This document shows, one piece after another, positions 24,349 to 33,079 of a stretch of DNA of 64,000 nt (the stretch's first letter is position 1; every line of letters starts with the position of its first letter). Under the pieces are notes generated by a model. It was given only the letters and a program-made list of their open reading frames with translations, was not told the DNA's origin and searched no databases. The translations under genes were made by a program, and so were the position numbers. Source of the stretch: Phycisphaeraceae bacterium (GTDB lineage: Bacteria > Planctomycetota > Phycisphaerae > Phycisphaerales > SM1A02); contig JAHBWZ010000001.1 of NCBI GenBank assembly GCA_019636755.1, positions 1 through 64,000 of the forward strand, in the 5' to 3' direction.

Positions 24349-25395
24349 GTGTCGATCCGAGCCTACGCCGCGCACGCCCCCACCACGCCGCTTGTCCCGT
24401 TCGCGATCAGCCGGCGCGAACCGCGTCCGACGGATGTCGACATCGAGATCCTCTACTGCGGCGTCTGTCACAGCGATCTGCACTTCGCACGCAATGAATG
24501 GGGCATGACGACCTTTCCCGTCGTCCCCGGTCACGAGATCCTGGGACGCGTGACGCGCGTCGGCGGATCCGTGACGAAAGTGCGCCCGGGCGATCTTGCC
24601 GCCGTGGGCTGCATGGTGGATGCCTGCCGGACCTGCGAACCGTGTCAGCGCGGGCTGGAGCAGTTCTGCCTGAACGGGGCCATCTTCACCTACAACGGCG
24701 AGGACCGGCACTCCGGTGGACTGACCTACGGCGGCTACTCGCAGCGCATCGTGGTGGACGAGGCATTCACGCTCCGCGTGCCGGCCGGCCTGGATCCCGC
24801 CGGCGCCGCGCCCCTGCTCTGCGCGGGGATCACCACCTACTCTCCGCTGCGCCGGTGGAATGCCGGGAAGGGACGGAAGGTGGGCGTGGTCGGCCTCGGC
24901 GGACTCGGACACATGGGCGTTCGGTTCGCGCACGCGTTCGGCGCGCACACCGTTCTCTTCACCACGTCGCCCGGCAAGGCCGAGGATGGCCGGCGACTCG
25001 GCGCCGACGAGGTGGTGATGTCCCGCGACGCGGACGCGATGGCCCGACACGCCGGCAGTTTCGACGTGATCCTGGATACCGTGTCGGCGGACCACGACAT
25101 CAACGCGTATCTCTCGCTGCTGCGGCTGGACGGCACGCTGGTGCTGGTCGGGGCGCCGCCCGCGCCGCTGGCCCTCTCCGCATTCAGCGTCCTCTTTCCA
25201 AGGCGGCAGGTCGTCGGATCGCTCATCGGCGGCATCGCCGAGACGCAGGAGATGCTCGACTTCTGCGGGGCGCATCGCATCACGTGCGACGTGGAACTGA
25301 TCCGCATGGACCAGATCAACGACGCCTACGAACGGCTTCTGCGCAGCGACGTCCGGTACCGGTTCGTGATCGACATGGCGTCCCTGGCGGAGTGA
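24349..25395 (+). CDS. Zinc-dependent NADP alcohol dehydrogenase (CAD/YahK type), 348 aa
   Basis: Medium-chain dehydrogenase of the cinnamyl-alcohol dehydrogenase branch. Catalytic zinc: CGVCHSDLHFARNEWG and VVPGHEILG. Structural zinc: the four-Cys lobe CRTCEPCQRGLEQFC. The NADP-binding Rossmann motif is VGVVGLGGLGHMGVRFAHAFG. The C-terminus (ETQEMLDFCGAHRITCDVELI) is typical. The GTG start at 24349 is chosen because GGAGA sits eight bases upstream and the conserved fold begins at SIRAYAAHAP; this gives the normal length of about 350. The enzyme reduces aldehydes to alcohols in related bacteria. It follows the VOC-cupin gene by 107 bases and may share its promoter. Confidence 0.9.
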   Translation: MSIRAYAAHAPTTPLVPFAISRREPRPTDVDIEILYCGVCHSDLHFARNEWGMTTFPVVPGHEILGRVTRVGGSVTKVRPGDLAAVGCMVDACRTCEPCQRGLEQFCLNGAIFTYNGEDRHSGGLTYGGYSQRIVVDEAFTLRVPAGLDPAGAAPLLCAGITTYSPLRRWNAGKGRKVGVVGLGGLGHMGVRFAHAFGAHTVLFTTSPGKAEDGRRLGADEVVMSRDADAMARHAGSFDVILDTVSADHDINAYLSLLRLDGTLVLVGAPPAPLALSAFSVLFPRRQVVGSLIGGIAETQEMLDFCGAHRITCDVELIRMDQINDAYERLLRSDVRYRFVIDMASLAE

Positions 25396-25509
25396 GGCGG
25401 CCCGGCCGCGGACGCGGGTGGGCCGCCGCCCGGCTATCGGACCGTGGCGCGCGGTGCCGGTGCGCTGGGCGCCCTGGCCGATCGATCCGATGAACCGGTG
25501 GGCCGGGAC

Positions 25510-25538
25510 TTGCCCGGAGCCCTCCGGTCTGGTGTAAT
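25510..25538 (+). promoter_or_regulatory. Candidate sigma-70-type promoter of the exporter operon
   Basis: TTGCCC (25510-25515) and TGTAAT (25533-25538) are separated by 17 bases. Predicted transcription would start near 25545, which coincides with the GTG start of the Cys-rich protein, so the first cistron may be leaderless. Spacing is ideal but the -35 matches only four of six. Confidence 0.4.
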
Positions 25539-25544
25539 GAGATC

Positions 25545-26000
25545 GTGCGGCATCCCCTCGCCCATCTGCCCGCCCTGCTCATCCTGCTGGTGCACGCCGT
25601 CCTCGGGACGGTGTCGCCGGCGGCGGTGATCTGCGTCAGCCACGCCCGCACCGGCGGTCCTCCGGGCGGTGGGATGCCGGCGGGCGGCTGCGGACAGCAC
25701 GCCTGCTGCACTGCGGATGCATCGACCGGCGAGGCGCCGCAGTCCATCGCGCTCAGCGTGCCCTGCGATGCCGGGTGCCCGGGCTGCGTCGATATCAGGC
25801 TGCCTGACCTTGACATGCTCGGCGCGTCGCGCGCGGCGCCGGACACGCCGGTCCCCGATCCGTGCAGCCGTGCGCTGCCGCAACTCGACGCGCCGGGCCT
25901 GCCGCCGGGACCGTCGGCGTGGCCACCGGCCACCGGCCCGCCGCGCCGGGCGGGCTGTCCGCACCGTGCGGTCCTGCGATCGACGCGACTCCTTCTCTAG
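25545..26000 (+). CDS. Secreted Cys-rich protein of unknown function, 151 aa
   Basis: The N-terminus is a signal peptide or membrane anchor (LAHLPALLILLVHAVLGTVS). The next 60 residues are Cys- and His-rich: VICVSH, CGQHACCTADA, then VPCDAGCPGCVDIRLPD. With two later Cys there are about ten in all. The spacing C-x3-C-x2-C resembles thiol-based metal sites, so periplasmic metal binding is plausible but unproven. The C-terminal half is Pro-rich and probably disordered. The GTG start at 25545 follows a promoter-like pair directly. It heads a same-strand run into a TolC-MFP-ABC exporter, 112 bases before the TolC gene, suggesting a linked role. Confidence 0.6.
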   Translation: MRHPLAHLPALLILLVHAVLGTVSPAAVICVSHARTGGPPGGGMPAGGCGQHACCTADASTGEAPQSIALSVPCDAGCPGCVDIRLPDLDMLGASRAAPDTPVPDPCSRALPQLDAPGLPPGPSAWPPATGPPRRAGCPHRAVLRSTRLLL

Positions 26001-26111
26001 CCGTTTCCGCGTCCATGAGACGTTCCCGTCCGCGGTGACGGGCGTGTCGTGCGGCGCGGGCGCGCTGCATCGGCACGCACGGACCCGTGCGACGGTGTCC
26101 CACCCCCGGAC

Positions 26112-27530
26112 ATGGCGCCGGAGCGGTTTCGCGTGCATTCTCTGCATCACTCACGACTCACCGCGGCTCTGATGACCGCGCTGCTCCCGCTCGCGAGCGC
26201 GGGCTGCCGGTCGTACGCGCCGGAGCCGCCGGATCTCGAGGCGCATCATGCCGCCTGGCTGGAGCGCAGCCCGACCAGCGGCGAGGTGCTGGCGTTCGCG
26301 GAGACCCTTCGGCGGGCCCCCGCGCCGCCGGCGGCGTCCGATCCCGCCGGACGCCTGACCGCGTCGGACGCGGAAGTGGTCGCCCTGGTGTTCAACGCGG
26401 ACCTCCGGGCGGCCCGCGCGCGCGCTGGCGTGACACGGGCCACGCGCGACCATGCGGGCCGGTGGAGCGACCCCGTTCTGAGCGTGATTCCGGAGCGACT
26501 GCTTTCCGGTGGACCGCATCCGTGGTCGGTCGCCGCGTCGATCGGTCTCACCCTGCCGGTCTCCGGACGGCTCGCGATCGAGCGACGGCGCGCCGATGCG
26601 GCCCATCTGGCGACGCTCCTCGCCGTCGTCGAACTGGAGTGGCAGATCCGGATGGATGTCCGCCGGGCCTGGATCGCGTGGTCCGCAGCCGCGATCGCGC
26701 TGCACGAGACGCGGGACTTCCTGGATCGCTTCGAGGAGATCACCCGGCTGGTTGCCCGCATGGAGGACGTGGGCGAACTGGCGCCGATGCTCGGTCGACC
26801 GTTCCGGATCGAGCACGCCCGGCGCCGCAACGCGCTCCTGGCGCTGGAGGCGGTGGTGGAGGAGCGGGCCCTGGCGCTCCGCCGTGTGCTCGGCCTGGCC
26901 CCATCGGCGCCGCTCGCGGCCGTCCCCGAGGTTGCCTTCACCGTGGTCACGCCCGGCGCTCTGGATGCGGCGGCGCGCATCCGGGCGCACCACCCTCGTC
27001 TCCGGACGCTGCTCGCCGCGCATTCGGCGGCGGAGCGCACGCTGGAACTCGCGGTCCGGGGACAGTATCCGGACCTCGTGATCGGTCCCGGCTACAGCCG
27101 TGACGACGGCGCGGACCACGTCATGCTCGGCCTCTCGCTGCCGATCCCGATCTTCCACCGCAATCGGCAGCAGATCGCCGAGGCGCTCGCGGCTCGCGCG
27201 GAGGCGGCCGTCCTGGTGGAGACGACGTACGAGGCGCTCCTTCACGATCATGCACTGGCCGGGATCCGCCTTGCGTCCGTCGATGCGCAGCGCGCGCGCG
27301 TGATCGAGACGATCCTTCCGCTGGTCGAGCGCCAGTCCATGGATGCCCGTCGCAGCGCTGAACTGGGCGAGGTGGACACGCTGCTGCTGCTCGACACGCT
27401 CAGCCGGTCCCTGGACGCCAGGCTGGACCTGGTCGACCTGGAGGCGCGGCGATCGCACGAGGCCATCCGCATGGCGGAACTGCTCGGTCCGCCGGAGATC
27501 GACGCCGTCGAGGGAGCGGACCATGAATGA
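26112..27530 (+). CDS. TolC-family outer membrane efflux lipoprotein, 472 aa
   Basis: Outer membrane factor of the TolC/CusC/CzcC type. Two OEP repeats are seen: the first with VVALVFNADLRAARARAGVTRATRDHAG (about 80-110) and SDPVLSVIP ... GLTLPVSGRLAIERRRADAA, the second with IRAHHPRLRTLLAAHSAAERTLELA (about 290-315), YPDLVIGPGYSRDD and LGLSLPIPIFHRNRQQIAEA. The latter is the canonical second-repeat motif. The start at 26112 gives a lipoprotein-like signal ending ASAGC (Cys32). It forms the trans-envelope channel for the membrane fusion protein encoded next, with which it overlaps by 8 bases. Confidence 0.9.
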   Translation: MAPERFRVHSLHHSRLTAALMTALLPLASAGCRSYAPEPPDLEAHHAAWLERSPTSGEVLAFAETLRRAPAPPAASDPAGRLTASDAEVVALVFNADLRAARARAGVTRATRDHAGRWSDPVLSVIPERLLSGGPHPWSVAASIGLTLPVSGRLAIERRRADAAHLATLLAVVELEWQIRMDVRRAWIAWSAAAIALHETRDFLDRFEEITRLVARMEDVGELAPMLGRPFRIEHARRRNALLALEAVVEERALALRRVLGLAPSAPLAAVPEVAFTVVTPGALDAAARIRAHHPRLRTLLAAHSAAERTLELAVRGQYPDLVIGPGYSRDDGADHVMLGLSLPIPIFHRNRQQIAEALAARAEAAVLVETTYEALLHDHALAGIRLASVDAQRARVIETILPLVERQSMDARRSAELGEVDTLLLLDTLSRSLDARLDLVDLEARRSHEAIRMAELLGPPEIDAVEGADHE

Positions 27531-28989
27531 TGCATCGGCCGGCCTGCACACGCTTCGACGCCCGGCGGATCGTCCCGGCGGCGCCGGCGCCGCGGTGCCG
27601 ATGCCGCGCTCCCGCTGGGTGCTTCGATACGTGCTCCCGATCGCGATCGTCGCTGCCGCGGCGCTGCTCCTGGTCCGTGCGGGGTGGGAGGCGTGGGTGC
27701 CGGCGATCGAGGTCGAGGTCGAACCGGTCGTGACACGTCCGGCCATCGGCGCGGAGGCCTCCGCCGCGGTCGGCGGCGCCGATCCGCGCCCGGGCGCGGC
27801 ACCGCGCGCCGGATCGTCTGTCGTCGCGCAGGCGCCGGGGTGGATCGAGCCGGATCCGTTCGCGATCACCGTGCAGTCACTCGTCCCCGGCGTCGTCGAG
27901 GCGGTGCTGGTGCTGGAGGGCGAACGTGTGTCCGCGGGAGACGGGATCGCGCGCCTGGTCTCGGTGGACGCGGAACTGGGGCTGCTCCGTGCGCAGGCGG
28001 AACTGGCCGGACTGGAGGCGGCGGCGGCCCGCGCGGCGGCCGAGGTCACGGCGGCGGAGGCGCGCCTGGCAGAGACCCGGGATGAAGTCGAACGCTCGCG
28101 GGCGCTGGTCGACATCGGCGCCGTGTCCCCCGGCACGTTCGCGCGGCTGGGTCTCCGGGCGCAGCGTGCGCAGGCGGAGGCGGAGGCGGCGCGGGCCTCG
28201 CACCGGGAGGCCACGGCCCGCATCGATCGACAGCACGTCGTCATCCGGGAGGCCTCGCTGGCGCTGGAGCGCACGATCGTGCGCGCTCCGGTGGACGGCG
28301 TCGTGCTGTCGCGCTGGGTGGTGCCGGGCACACGGCTCACGGCGATGGGGAGCGACGGCGCCGGGGACGGACAGGTCCCCGGCGTGGTCCGTCTCTATGA
28401 CCCGGCGCGACTCCAGGTCCGCACCGAGGTGCCCCTCGGCGACGCGGCGAAGGTCGGTGTCGGTACGCACGCGCGCATCACGACCGACATCCTGCCCGAT
28501 CACGTGTTCCATGGCGAGGTGACGCGGATCATGCACCTCGCGGACATCCAGCGGAACACCATGCAGGTCAAGGTGCGGATCGACGAGCCATCGCCGCTGC
28601 TCCGGCCGGACATGCTGGCGCGCGTCCGGTTCCTGGGGAGCGATGGAGCAGAGCGCGTCGATGGCGCGGCCGGCGAGGCGGTGAACGACGGTGCCGGAGG
28701 CCCGGATGGTTCGCGGCGGCTTTACGCGACCCTGCGCGCCGTCCGGGATCGATCGGGCGATCTCGCCGCGGTCTGGGTGGCGGCGCCGACGGATGACGGA
28801 CGGGGACGGCGCGCCAGCCGCCGGGAGATCACCATCGGGGCCGTCGATGGCGACCTCGTGCGCGTGCACGGGGGGCTGCGCCCCGGCGACCGCCTCATCG
28901 TGGATCCGCCCGCCGGACTGAGGGAGGGTGCGCGCGTGCGCATCCGCCCGGCGCATGACGGGAGCGACCGCGGGACCGGAGAGCCGTGA
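27523..28989 (+). CDS. Membrane fusion (adaptor) protein, 488 aa
   Basis: HlyD/MacA/CzcB-type periplasmic adaptor linking an inner membrane exporter to the TolC channel. One N-terminal membrane anchor is at about 35-53 (VLRYVLPIAIVAAAALLLV). The lipoyl half-motif QSLVPGVVEAVLVLEGERVSAGDGIARL is followed by a long coiled-coil hairpin (LRAQAELAGLEAAAARAAAEV to about residue 245). The second lipoyl half is RTIVRAPVDGVVLSRWVVPGTRL, and a beta-barrel follows with KVGVGTHARITTDILPDHVFHGEVTRI. The membrane-proximal end (VHGGLRPGDRLIVDPPAGLREGARVRI) is typical. The ABC ATPase gene follows after one base. Confidence 0.9.
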   Translation: MNDASAGLHTLRRPADRPGGAGAAVPMPRSRWVLRYVLPIAIVAAAALLLVRAGWEAWVPAIEVEVEPVVTRPAIGAEASAAVGGADPRPGAAPRAGSSVVAQAPGWIEPDPFAITVQSLVPGVVEAVLVLEGERVSAGDGIARLVSVDAELGLLRAQAELAGLEAAAARAAAEVTAAEARLAETRDEVERSRALVDIGAVSPGTFARLGLRAQRAQAEAEAARASHREATARIDRQHVVIREASLALERTIVRAPVDGVVLSRWVVPGTRLTAMGSDGAGDGQVPGVVRLYDPARLQVRTEVPLGDAAKVGVGTHARITTDILPDHVFHGEVTRIMHLADIQRNTMQVKVRIDEPSPLLRPDMLARVRFLGSDGAERVDGAAGEAVNDGAGGPDGSRRLYATLRAVRDRSGDLAAVWVAAPTDDGRGRRASRREITIGAVDGDLVRVHGGLRPGDRLIVDPPAGLREGARVRIRPAHDGSDRGTGEP

Positions 28990-28990
28990 C

Positions 28991-29689
28991 ATGACGTTCA
29001 TCAGGTGCCGAGAACTGACGAAGACCTACCGCAAGGGCGACGTCCTGATCACGCCGCTGGAGCGGCTGGACCTGGACGTCGCGCGCGGCGAGTTCCTTGC
29101 GCTGATGGGCCCGTCGGGCAGCGGGAAGACGACGCTGCTGAACCTGATCGCCGGGATCGACCGTCCGACGGACGGATCACTGCACATCGGCGGCGTGGAC
29201 ATCGCGGCGCTGTCCCGGGGTCGCCTGGCAGACTGGCGCGCCGCGAACGTCGGATACGTCTTCCAGCTCTATCACCTTGTCCCGGTACTGACGGCGTACG
29301 AGAACGTGGAACTGCCGCTGCTGCTGCACGCGATGCCGCGCCGCGAACGGCACCGGCGCGTTGCCGCGGCGCTGGACCTGGCGGGCATCCCGGACCGGCA
29401 TGATCACTATCCCCGTCAGCTCAGCGGCGGCCAGGAGCAGCGCGTGGCGATCGCCCGTGCACTGGTGACGGATCCCGCCCTCATCGTGGCCGATGAACCG
29501 ACCGGCGATCTCGATCGTGACTCGGCCGCCCTGATCCTTGGACTGCTGACGCGGCTCTCGAGTGAACTCGGGAAGACGCTCGTCATGGTCACCCACGATC
29601 CGGGCTCCACGCGCTTCGCCTCGCGCACACTGCATCTGGAGAAGGGACGCCTGGTCGAGTCCGGCATCGCAGAGACACCCCGTTCATGA
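28991..29689 (+). CDS. ABC transporter ATPase, MacB/LolD type, 232 aa
   Basis: Stand-alone nucleotide-binding subunit for FtsX-type permeases. Walker A is GPSGSGKTTLLN (about 39-50), the Q-loop is YVFQLYHLVPVLTAYENVELPL as in the MacB/LolD class, the signature is LSGGQEQRVAIARAL (Glu replaces the usual Gln in QQQR), Walker B is LIVADEPTGDLD and the H-loop is VMVTHDP. The ATG at 28991 lies one base after the adaptor gene stop, and the gene overlaps the first permease by ATGA. It should energise a mechanotransmission exporter with the two permeases. Confidence 0.93.
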   Translation: MTFIRCRELTKTYRKGDVLITPLERLDLDVARGEFLALMGPSGSGKTTLLNLIAGIDRPTDGSLHIGGVDIAALSRGRLADWRAANVGYVFQLYHLVPVLTAYENVELPLLLHAMPRRERHRRVAAALDLAGIPDRHDHYPRQLSGGQEQRVAIARALVTDPALIVADEPTGDLDRDSAALILGLLTRLSSELGKTLVMVTHDPGSTRFASRTLHLEKGRLVESGIAETPRS

Positions 29690-30837
29690 TCCGTCCGCGG
29701 TACATCCCCGTCGTCCTGAAACAGGTGCTCCGGCATGGCACGCGCAGTGCGCTCACGGTGGCGGGCGTCGCCATCGCGATGTTCCTGTTCATCACCGTGC
29801 AGACCCTCCAGCGGAGCGTCCATGCCGCGACCAGTGTCGCGGCGGGCGACACCACGCTGATCGTGTACCGGGCCAACCGGTACTGTCCGGCCACGAGCCG
29901 GCTTCCGGAACACTACGGCGACCGGATCGGCCGGATGGACGGCGTCCGCAGCGTCATCCCGTTCATGATCACGGTCAACAACTGCGGAGCGGCCCTGGAT
30001 GTCATCACGTTCCGAGGCATCCCGTCGGACCACCTCGAGACGCTCAGCCGCACCTGGACGACGGTCGACGGCGATCCCCGCGCGTGGAGCGCACGGTCCG
30101 ACGCGGCGATCCTGGGTGAGCGGCTTGCCCTGCGGCGCGGCTTCCGGGTGGGGGACTCGTTCACCGCCGCGGGCGTGACGGTCACGGTAGCCGCCATCAT
30201 CCGGTCCTCCGAAGCGCAGGATCAGAACGTCGCCTGCGTGCAGTTGCCCTTCCTCCAGCAGGCAGCGCCGCAGGGATCTCCCGGCGTCGTCACCGGGTTC
30301 GCGGTCCGGGTCGAGGATCCGGCGCGCCTGGAGGCGATCGCCGCCGCGATCGACGACGCGTTCAGGCATGATGTCGAGCCGACGCAGACCTCGCCGGAGA
30401 AGTCGTTCATCGCGCAGGCAGGTGCCGACGTGGTGACGCTGGTGGGCTTCACCCGCTCGCTCGGCTGGGGCTCGCTCGTCGCCGTCCTGGCGCTGATCGC
30501 CAATGCCATCGTGCTCGGCGTCCAGGACCGCATCCGGGAGCACGCGATCCTGCAGACGCTCGGCTTCCGCCGCGGACTGATCGCGCGGCTGATCCTGTGC
30601 GAGGGCGTGGTCCTCGGTCTCGTCGGCGGGCTCGCAGGCACGGCGGGTGCCGCCGCGCTGGTGCACTTCGGTCGGTTCACGCTGTCGAACGAGGGACTGC
30701 ACATCCTGGTGGACATGGACGGCGGGACGGCGGGGCTCGGACTCGCGGTCGCCGCGGGCGTGGGTGTGCTCGCCGGCCTGGTTCCCGCGTGGCAGGCGGG
30801 GCGGAGAGAGATCGCGGCATGCTTCCGCGCCGTGTGA
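29686..30837 (+). CDS. FtsX/MacB-type ABC permease, first copy, 383 aa
   Basis: Four-helix FtsX-family permease: TM1 at about 20-42 (ALTVAGVAIAMFLFITV), a large periplasmic MacB-type core from 43 to about 255, then three helices (GWGSLVAVLALIANAIVLGV, LILCEGVVLGLVGGLAGTAG, AGLGLAVAAGVGVLAGLVPAW). The characteristic QDRIREHAILQTLGFRRGLIARL follows TM2. The periplasmic core has isolated Cys in NRYCPATSR, VNNCGAA and VACVQLP. It is only distantly similar to the next permease, so a heterodimeric exporter is likely. Overlaps the ATPase stop by four bases and is followed after 10 bases by the second permease. Confidence 0.9.
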   Translation: MIRPRYIPVVLKQVLRHGTRSALTVAGVAIAMFLFITVQTLQRSVHAATSVAAGDTTLIVYRANRYCPATSRLPEHYGDRIGRMDGVRSVIPFMITVNNCGAALDVITFRGIPSDHLETLSRTWTTVDGDPRAWSARSDAAILGERLALRRGFRVGDSFTAAGVTVTVAAIIRSSEAQDQNVACVQLPFLQQAAPQGSPGVVTGFAVRVEDPARLEAIAAAIDDAFRHDVEPTQTSPEKSFIAQAGADVVTLVGFTRSLGWGSLVAVLALIANAIVLGVQDRIREHAILQTLGFRRGLIARLILCEGVVLGLVGGLAGTAGAAALVHFGRFTLSNEGLHILVDMDGGTAGLGLAVAAGVGVLAGLVPAWQAGRREIAACFRAV

Positions 30838-30847
30838 TGGAGGACCG

Positions 30848-32026
30848 ATGAGACGCCTGCCGTTCGAATACGCCGTCCGCAATCTCGGCCGCTCCGCGAC
30901 CCGCCTGGTGCTGATCACCGGCGGCAGCGCGCTGCTCGTGCTGATCATGCTCTCCGCGGCGGCGTTCGTGCGCGGCATGGACCAGGCGCTCCGCGCCACC
31001 GGCGGCGCGGACAACGTCATCCTGCTGGGGGCCGGCAGCGAGGAGTCCGTCGAACGGAGCGAACTCGACCCGGGCGTGGCGGGCGTCGCGGCGGCGTCCG
31101 TTCCCGGTATCCGCGAACTCGGCGGGGTTGCATTCGTGTCACCGGAAGTGCACGTCATGCTCCCCGTCCGCACGGCCGATCGCCTCGATGCGCCGCACGG
31201 CACGCTGGCGACGATCCGCGGCGTGACCCCGGAAGCCCTGCTCGTCCACGCCGGCATCACGGTCACGGAGGGTCGCTTTCCCGAGCCGGGACGGGACGAG
31301 GTCCTCGCGGGTTCGACGGCGGCCACCCGACTCGGTGTGCCCGACGCGGCGCTGGCCGTCGGCCGCGACCTGGAAATCGGCGGCCGGACCTGGCGGGTGG
31401 TCGGCCGGTTCGGCGCCGGGGGCACGATGACGGAGTCCGAACTCTGGACCGGCCTGGGCGATCTCCTGGCCCTGGCGCGGCGCGAGAGTCTCTCGTGCGT
31501 GGTCATCACGCTCGATCCTGCCGCCGGTGCGTTCGATGATGTCGCTGTTTTCACGATGATGCGGCCGGACCTCGAGCTCGTCGCCCTCCGGGAGACGGCG
31601 TACTACGGCGCGCTCGCGGCGTTCTTCTCGCCCATCCGCGCCGTCGTCTGGATCACCGCGGCGCTGATCGCCCTCGGCGGATTCCTCGGTGGTCTGAACA
31701 CCATGTATGCGGCCTTCGTCAGCCGCGTCCGCGAGTTCGGAACGCTCCAGGCGATCGGATTCCGGCGCCGGGCGATCGCGCTGAGTCTCGTGCAGGAGTC
31801 GATGGTTGCGACGGCGGCGGGCACGCTGCTCGCCTGCGCCGTCGGCGTGTTCCTGGTCGACGGACTCGCGGTCCGGTTCTCGATGGGCGCGTTCGGTCTG
31901 GTGGTGGATCCACCGGTTCTCGCGTTCGCGCTGATCACGGGATTCGCGCTCGGCCTGCTCGGGGCGATCCCGCCGGCCCTGCGGTGTCTCCGACTGCCCA
32001 TCCCGATCGCGCTCAAGGCGATCTGA
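30848..32026 (+). CDS. FtsX/MacB-type ABC permease, second copy, 392 aa
   Basis: Same architecture as the preceding gene: TM1 about 17-38 (RLVLITGGSALLVLIMLSAA), periplasmic core to about 255, then VVWITAALIALGGFLGGLNTM, VATAAGTLLACAVGVFLVDG and FALITGFALGLLGAIPPALR. The coupling region SRVREFGTLQAIGFRRRAIALSLV matches the FtsX family. Its periplasmic core carries one Cys (ESLSCVVITLDPA), unlike the three in the first permease. Two different permeases with one ATPase, an adaptor and an outer membrane factor suggest a heteromeric MacAB-TolC-like or Lol-like machine. Substrate unknown. Starts 10 bases after the first permease. Confidence 0.9.
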   Translation: MRRLPFEYAVRNLGRSATRLVLITGGSALLVLIMLSAAAFVRGMDQALRATGGADNVILLGAGSEESVERSELDPGVAGVAAASVPGIRELGGVAFVSPEVHVMLPVRTADRLDAPHGTLATIRGVTPEALLVHAGITVTEGRFPEPGRDEVLAGSTAATRLGVPDAALAVGRDLEIGGRTWRVVGRFGAGGTMTESELWTGLGDLLALARRESLSCVVITLDPAAGAFDDVAVFTMMRPDLELVALRETAYYGALAAFFSPIRAVVWITAALIALGGFLGGLNTMYAAFVSRVREFGTLQAIGFRRRAIALSLVQESMVATAAGTLLACAVGVFLVDGLAVRFSMGAFGLVVDPPVLAFALITGFALGLLGAIPPALRCLRLPIPIALKAI

Positions 32027-32074
32027 CCCGCCGTTCTTCACGATCCGTTCACCCTCGCGTGCAAGGAGTCGAGC

Positions 32075-33049
32075 ATGTCCATCCGAACGAAGTCCCGCCG
32101 CCTCGGGCGTGCGACCGCAGTCACCACGGTCCTCGCCAGTGCCGCGCACGCTGCCGCCGCGCCACCGGATGTCCTGCCCGGGTCCATGGTCCTGGAGCGG
32201 CTGCCGGCCGGTGCGCTGGAGGTCGGCGAGGCGATGAAGCGGGCGAAGGTCGGTGAGGAGATCATCCTGCGCGGCCGCATCACCGACGGGACCGATGTCT
32301 TCGTCTCCAGTCGCGCGATGTTCCGGCTGGCGGACGAGAGCGCCGTTCCCGCGTGCTGCGCGTCGCACGGCCCTGCCCCGGCGACCGGCGCCGCCGCCTG
32401 CAGTGTTCCCGCGGAGAAGCGTGCCACCATCCAGTTCCTCGATGCCCGCGGACGACTCATCGGCACCGGGCTGCAGGGCCGCCACGGACTCACCGTGGGC
32501 CGCGAGGTCTTCGTCGTCGGGAAGGTCCACCAGGCTGACAATGACAAGGTGCTGATCGTGACCGCGACCGGCCTCCACGTGCCGGAGGCGGACGTGCCCT
32601 TCGGACTGATGCTGGACCGCGCGCCGGAGAACGCGCTGGACGTCGCCGATGCGAAGGCGGCGGCGACGCCCGGCGCGGCGGTCGTGATCCGCGGCCGGGT
32701 CGGCGGCTCGATGAAGCCGTTCGTGGACGGTCGCGCCGTGTTCACGATCGTCGGCCAGGGACCGAAGGCGTGCTCCGACATCCCGGGCGACGCGTGCCGG
32801 ACGCCATGGGATTACTGCTGCGTGCCGCGCCCGGAGATCCTGGCGAACGCCGCGACGATCCAGGTGGTCGATGCCGCGAACGTACCGATCCGCACCGACA
32901 TCCGCGGACGGCGCGGCATCCGGGAACTCTCGGAGGTGACCGTCGTGGGAACCGTGGTCACGTCCGAGCGCGGCGCGCTGATCGTCAAGGCGACCGGAAT
33001 CCACGTGCACGACGGGCGCGAGGCGCCCCGTGACGACCGGGCCCCCTGA
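32075..33049 (+). CDS. Exported Cys-containing protein with a duplicated OB-like domain, 324 aa
   Basis: After a signal peptide (cleavage near AAHAAAA, residue about 28), the chain is two copies of one domain: about 52-170 and 192-312. Each copy has a GxxVVIRGRxx strand, a VSSRAMFRL / VDGRAVFTI strand, a Cys-rich loop (Cys94, 95, 109; Cys233, 241, 248, 249 in PWDYCC), ATIQxxDAxxxxI, and a closing VxGKVxxx ... LIVxATGxHV pair. The beta pattern suggests a small OB-like barrel, by eye only. I do not know a named family. AAGGAG lies six bases before the ATG. It closes the exporter operon 48 bases after the second permease; a substrate-binding, metal or redox role is inferred from context. Confidence 0.75.
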   Translation: MSIRTKSRRLGRATAVTTVLASAAHAAAAPPDVLPGSMVLERLPAGALEVGEAMKRAKVGEEIILRGRITDGTDVFVSSRAMFRLADESAVPACCASHGPAPATGAAACSVPAEKRATIQFLDARGRLIGTGLQGRHGLTVGREVFVVGKVHQADNDKVLIVTATGLHVPEADVPFGLMLDRAPENALDVADAKAAATPGAAVVIRGRVGGSMKPFVDGRAVFTIVGQGPKACSDIPGDACRTPWDYCCVPRPEILANAATIQVVDAANVPIRTDIRGRRGIRELSEVTVVGTVVTSERGALIVKATGIHVHDGREAPRDDRAP

Positions 33050-33079
33050 GGTCCGGACACGCCGGGCCGCCCGCAGCCG

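Noticed and set aside
26151-28340. 729-codon open frame on the minus strand across the exporter genes
   Set aside because: It is antisense to TolC and adaptor genes with clear domains. Its composition is Arg/Ser/Ala-rich with no motif, as expected for a GC-rich shadow.
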